This document shows positions 61,324 through 64,000 of a DNA stretch of 64,000 nt, one piece after another. Origin of the DNA: an uncultured Ruminococcus sp. (lineage in GTDB: Bacteria; Bacillota; Clostridia; Oscillospirales; Ruminococcaceae). How positions within the stretch are numbered: position 1 is the first letter of the stretch; each line of letters opens with the position of its first letter. The stretch lies in NCBI GenBank assembly GCA_947627275.1, contig CANQVK010000003.1, forward strand, positions 1 to 64,000, in the 5' to 3' direction. The notes below the pieces were generated by a model. The model had not been told where the DNA came from and did not search any database. It saw only the letters and a list, made by a program, of their open reading frames with translations. Both the position numbers and the translations under genes were made by a program.

Positions 61324-62095
61324 TTCGGAGCTTGTGGCAAGAGGGATAGCCCGAAGCCGTGAGCGCGCTAAGGAAATGATAAAAGCGGGAGTTGTGACAG
61401 TCAACGGCAGAACGGCAAAAAAGCCCTCCGATGAAACAGCCCCCGACGATGTTGTGGAATCTGCCGAAACTGAGCGGTATGTTGGCAGGGGAGCTTTGAA
61501 GCTTGAAAAAGCAGCAGAGGTCTTTCGGCTTGATTTCAATGGGAAGCGCTGCCTTGACATAGGAGCGTCCACAGGCGGATTTACCGAATACATGCTCCGT
61601 CACGGCGCTGAGAAGGTGTACGCCGTTGATGTGGGGCATGGTCAGCTTGCAGAAACGCTGAGGGCTGACAGCCGTGTGGTCAACATGGAAAATACCGATA
61701 TACGGACTGTCACGGCAGAGGAGCTGGACGGCGGTGTTGACTTTATATGCGCGGACGTTTCCTTTATCTCACTTACGAAAATACTTCCGAAGATCGCCGA
61801 GCTGATCAAAGACGGCGGAACGGCGGCGGTTCTCATAAAACCGCAGTTTGAGGCTGGGAAAAGCAGCATCGGCAAGAAGGGCGTCGTTAAGGACAGAAAG
61901 GCGCATGTCCGTGTTCTGGAGGAAATGTATGGATCTATACGTCTGACAGGACTTGCTCCCGTGAGCTTCACATACTCGCCCGTTAAAGGCGGAAGCGGAA
62001 ATATCGAATATCTGGCGGAGTTGAGAAAAACTGATGAACTTCCGCCGAAAGCTGATTTCAGGACGCTTGTTGACGAAGCGTTCAGCCGACTTTAG
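61310..62095 (+). CDS. tlyA: TlyA family rRNA 2'-O-methyltransferase
   Basis: 261 residues. N-terminal S4 RNA-binding domain (ARLDSELVARGIARSRERAK), SAM-binding CLDIGASTGGFTEYML, catalytic K-D-K-E region including FICADVSFISL and AVLIKPQFEAG. Annotated hemolysin A in older work; rRNA methylation is the established family activity. Confidence 0.95.
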   Translation: MARLDSELVARGIARSRERAKEMIKAGVVTVNGRTAKKPSDETAPDDVVESAETERYVGRGALKLEKAAEVFRLDFNGKRCLDIGASTGGFTEYMLRHGAEKVYAVDVGHGQLAETLRADSRVVNMENTDIRTVTAEELDGGVDFICADVSFISLTKILPKIAELIKDGGTAAVLIKPQFEAGKSSIGKKGVVKDRKAHVRVLEEMYGSIRLTGLAPVSFTYSPVKGGSGNIEYLAELRKTDELPPKADFRTLVDEAFSRL

Positions 62096-62104
62096 GAGGA
62101 TAAA

Positions 62105-62959
62105 ATGAAAGCGGTACTTTACCCGAATTTTCAGAAAAAAAATGCTTTGAGCTGCGCCGGAGAGGTGTGCGACGTACTTAATTCCCTTGGGATCGAAGTT
62201 GTTGTAAGCCGTGAATATACGGCGGAATTCGGGGATAAGCCCTTTGTAGGATTTGCGGATATTGCTTCTCTTGTGGGAACTGCGGACATATTTATCGCTA
62301 TCGGCGGCGACGGGACTATCCTGCGGTGTGCAAAGCTCCTTATAGGCACGGAAACGAAGCTTCTCGGCATAAATACGGGAACTCTCGGCTTTATGGCAGG
62401 TCTGGAGGCAGATCAGCTCTATGCCTTGAAACGGCTTAAAACAGGAGAATATGGCGTATCAAGGCGTATGACTGTGGACGTCGTTATCCACAGCAAAGAG
62501 GGGGACAGGGTCTACACTGCTCTCAACGAAGTTTCGGCAAGGTCAGGCAGCTTTAAAATATGCGATTTTGAGGTCTATGCTGATAATTATCTTATAGGAA
62601 AATACCGTGCGGACGGTATACTTTTCAGCACGCCGTCTGGTTCGACCGCCTATGCTTTGTCGGCAGGAGGCCCTGTTATCGAGCCTGACCTTGAATGTAT
62701 CGAAATGAACCTGATATGTCCTCACAGCCTTTTCGCACGGGCGACGCTTTTTTCAGCGGACAGAAAGCTTCGGCTGACCGATCGTACTGCTGGGGAAACG
62801 TCCCTTGTTGTAAGTGTGGACGGCGAGCTTGAGTATCGTATCGGTGAAAACGAGTCTATCGAGATAATGCGCGGACGGCATACGTTGAATTTTGTGGACT
62901 TGGTGGACAACGCATTCCATGATTCGCTGTGCCGTAAAATGTGCAGACCTATAAAATAG
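62105..62959 (+). CDS. nadK: NAD kinase
   Basis: 284 residues. GGDGTILRCAKLL, NTGTLGFMAGLEAD, and the NE/D motif with STPSGSTAYALSAGGPV. Makes NADP. SD AGGAGG. Confidence 0.97.
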   Translation: MKAVLYPNFQKKNALSCAGEVCDVLNSLGIEVVVSREYTAEFGDKPFVGFADIASLVGTADIFIAIGGDGTILRCAKLLIGTETKLLGINTGTLGFMAGLEADQLYALKRLKTGEYGVSRRMTVDVVIHSKEGDRVYTALNEVSARSGSFKICDFEVYADNYLIGKYRADGILFSTPSGSTAYALSAGGPVIEPDLECIEMNLICPHSLFARATLFSADRKLRLTDRTAGETSLVVSVDGELEYRIGENESIEIMRGRHTLNFVDLVDNAFHDSLCRKMCRPIK

Positions 62960-63018
62960 CCGTTTTTAGCGATTTGCACTGTGAAAATCGCATAAAAAAA
63001 TAAAAAGCAGGGAATACG

Positions 63019-63456
63019 ATGAAAAATAATCGCCGTGATGCAATTCTTGAAATAATTAACGAAAATCCCGTAGCCACGCAGGAGCAGCTTATAGAGCTTC
63101 TCGGGAAAAGAGGGATAAGCGCTACGCAGGCTACGCTTTCAAGGGACATTCAACAACTGTCTCTTGTAAAACAGAGAGACGAAAACGGAGGATACAGGTA
63201 TGCTTTGCCTCCGGCGGCAGCCGCGGAGAAGGGTATATTTTCCGACTGCGTAATTGATGTGGATTACGCAATGAATACAATTGTGCTTAAATGCCGTGCC
63301 GGAATGGCTCAGGGAACGTGTGCGGCTATAGACGCTGTAAAGCATGAAGGTATAGTCGGTACGATAGCGGGAGACGACACGATCTTTATTCTTGTCAGAA
63401 GCGAAGCCGACGCAAAAAGATTGGCAAAAAAATTCAGAAACGATATATTAAGCTGA
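63019..63456 (+). CDS. argR: Arginine repressor
   Basis: 145 residues. N-terminal winged helix (RRDAILEIINENPVATQEQL with TQATLSRDIQQLSL) and C-terminal hexamer/arginine-binding domain with GTIAGDDTIFILV. Sits before recN, the usual Firmicute order. Confidence 0.96.
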   Translation: MKNNRRDAILEIINENPVATQEQLIELLGKRGISATQATLSRDIQQLSLVKQRDENGGYRYALPPAAAAEKGIFSDCVIDVDYAMNTIVLKCRAGMAQGTCAAIDAVKHEGIVGTIAGDDTIFILVRSEADAKRLAKKFRNDILS

Positions 63457-63487
63457 AAAAACACGTAGGAAAGCGGGTCATTGGTCG

Positions 63488-64000
63488 ATGTTAAAAGAGC
63501 TTTATATAAAAAATTTAGCCGTTATAAAAGAAGCTGTTATTCCGTTGGAAAAGCGTCTTAATATATTCACAGGCGAAACAGGCGCAGGTAAATCCATACT
63601 TATCAACGGGATAAATGCAGTTCTCGGACAGCGATGCAGCAAGGATATAGTCCGCTCAGGCTGCGATAAGTCGGTAATCACCGCACTTTTCACAGAGCTT
63701 TCCGACGAAGTCTGCGCAAAACTCACAGAGCTTGGCATAGACCATGAAAACAATGAAATAACCGTTACCCGTGAAATAAGCGCGGACGGCGGCAGCGTTG
63801 CAAGGATAAATCACAGGACTGCCTCCGCATCACTGCTTAAAGAAATAGGCGGCATGATGATAAATATTCATGGTCAGCACGACAATCAGATACTCCTTGA
63901 CAGCGAACGTCATATGAATATTCTGGACGATTTTGGCGGAGACGGCAGACTTCTTGAAGAATACCGCCTTACTTTCCGCGAGCTTCAGCATACGGCACGG
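63488..64000 (+). CDS. recN: DNA repair protein RecN (5' part, cut by window end)
   Basis: First 171 codons are in the window; the frame runs open to the end. LKELYIKNLAVIKEAVIPLE, Walker A FTGETGAGKSILINGI and the Q-loop NIHGQHDNQILLD identify this SMC-like ATPase for double-strand break repair. Confidence 0.95.
   Translation, partial: MLKELYIKNLAVIKEAVIPLEKRLNIFTGETGAGKSILINGINAVLGQRCSKDIVRSGCDKSVITALFTELSDEVCAKLTELGIDHENNEITVTREISADGGSVARINHRTASASLLKEIGGMMINIHGQHDNQILLDSERHMNILDDFGGDGRLLEEYRLTFRELQHTAR

Overview
The window is a chromosomal segment from a spore-forming, fibre-degrading Gram-positive anaerobe, most likely a Ruminococcus or close relative (Oscillospiraceae). Reasons: a full spoIIIAA-AH operon; the Clostridia-type order asp23-nusB-xseA-xseB-ispA-dxs-tlyA-nadK-argR-recN; two secreted proteins ending in dockerin modules (a double pectate lyase and a papain-like peptidase); a GH130 mannoside phosphorylase; and a sugar ABC importer without its own ATPase. 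No rRNA, tRNA, CRISPR array, prophage or complete insertion sequence was seen.

Layout. 0.3-10.8 kb is read from the minus strand: the division cluster ftsE-ftsX-M23 hydrolase-ctpA, a PucR/CdaR-type regulator, argS with its DUF1934 partner, ddl, and a GH130 phosphorylase. 11-14 kb (plus) has a galactokinase divergent from GH130, then cardiolipin synthase. 14-20.4 kb (minus) holds a lipoprotein, a fused ThrE-type exporter, a protein that resembles the R-STS-ExE ADP-ribosyltransferase fold, a membrane GGDEF/EAL protein and a minimal SpoIVFB-like M50 protease with a small membrane partner. From 20.5 kb to the end all genes are on the plus strand: lipoproteins, radA, a MacB-like ABC pair with a long coiled-coil permease, an ECF sigma factor with a membrane anti-sigma-like partner, the pectate lyase, ackA, a tRNA/rRNA modification run (tmcAL, mnmA, trmN6, rsmI), a PHP phosphoesterase, a secreted C1 peptidase, the sugar importer, spoIIIA and the nusB-recN housekeeping run. 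recN is cut by the window end.

How the genes work together. FtsEX with the coiled-coil M23 protein forms the usual divisome-controlled hydrolase module. Pectate lyase, GH130, galactokinase and the sugar importer fit growth on plant cell wall polysaccharides, with acetate kinase making ATP from fermentation. SpoIIIAA-AH is the mother-cell channel needed for sigma-G activity, and the M50 protein may be the protease that matures sigma-K.

The most unusual material lies between and at the ends of genes. At least five kinds of small palindromic or terminal-inverted-repeat element occur, two present twice; one supplies the last codons of the ADP-ribosyltransferase-like gene, and another cluster of perfect hairpins sits inside the spoIIIA operon. 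A roughly 250-nt leader with several stem-loops precedes the solute-binding protein gene, and the C1 peptidase gene seems to start at ATT. The best candidate for an undescribed system is the operon GGDEF/EAL protein - ADP-ribosyltransferase-like protein, with the ThrE exporter just downstream.
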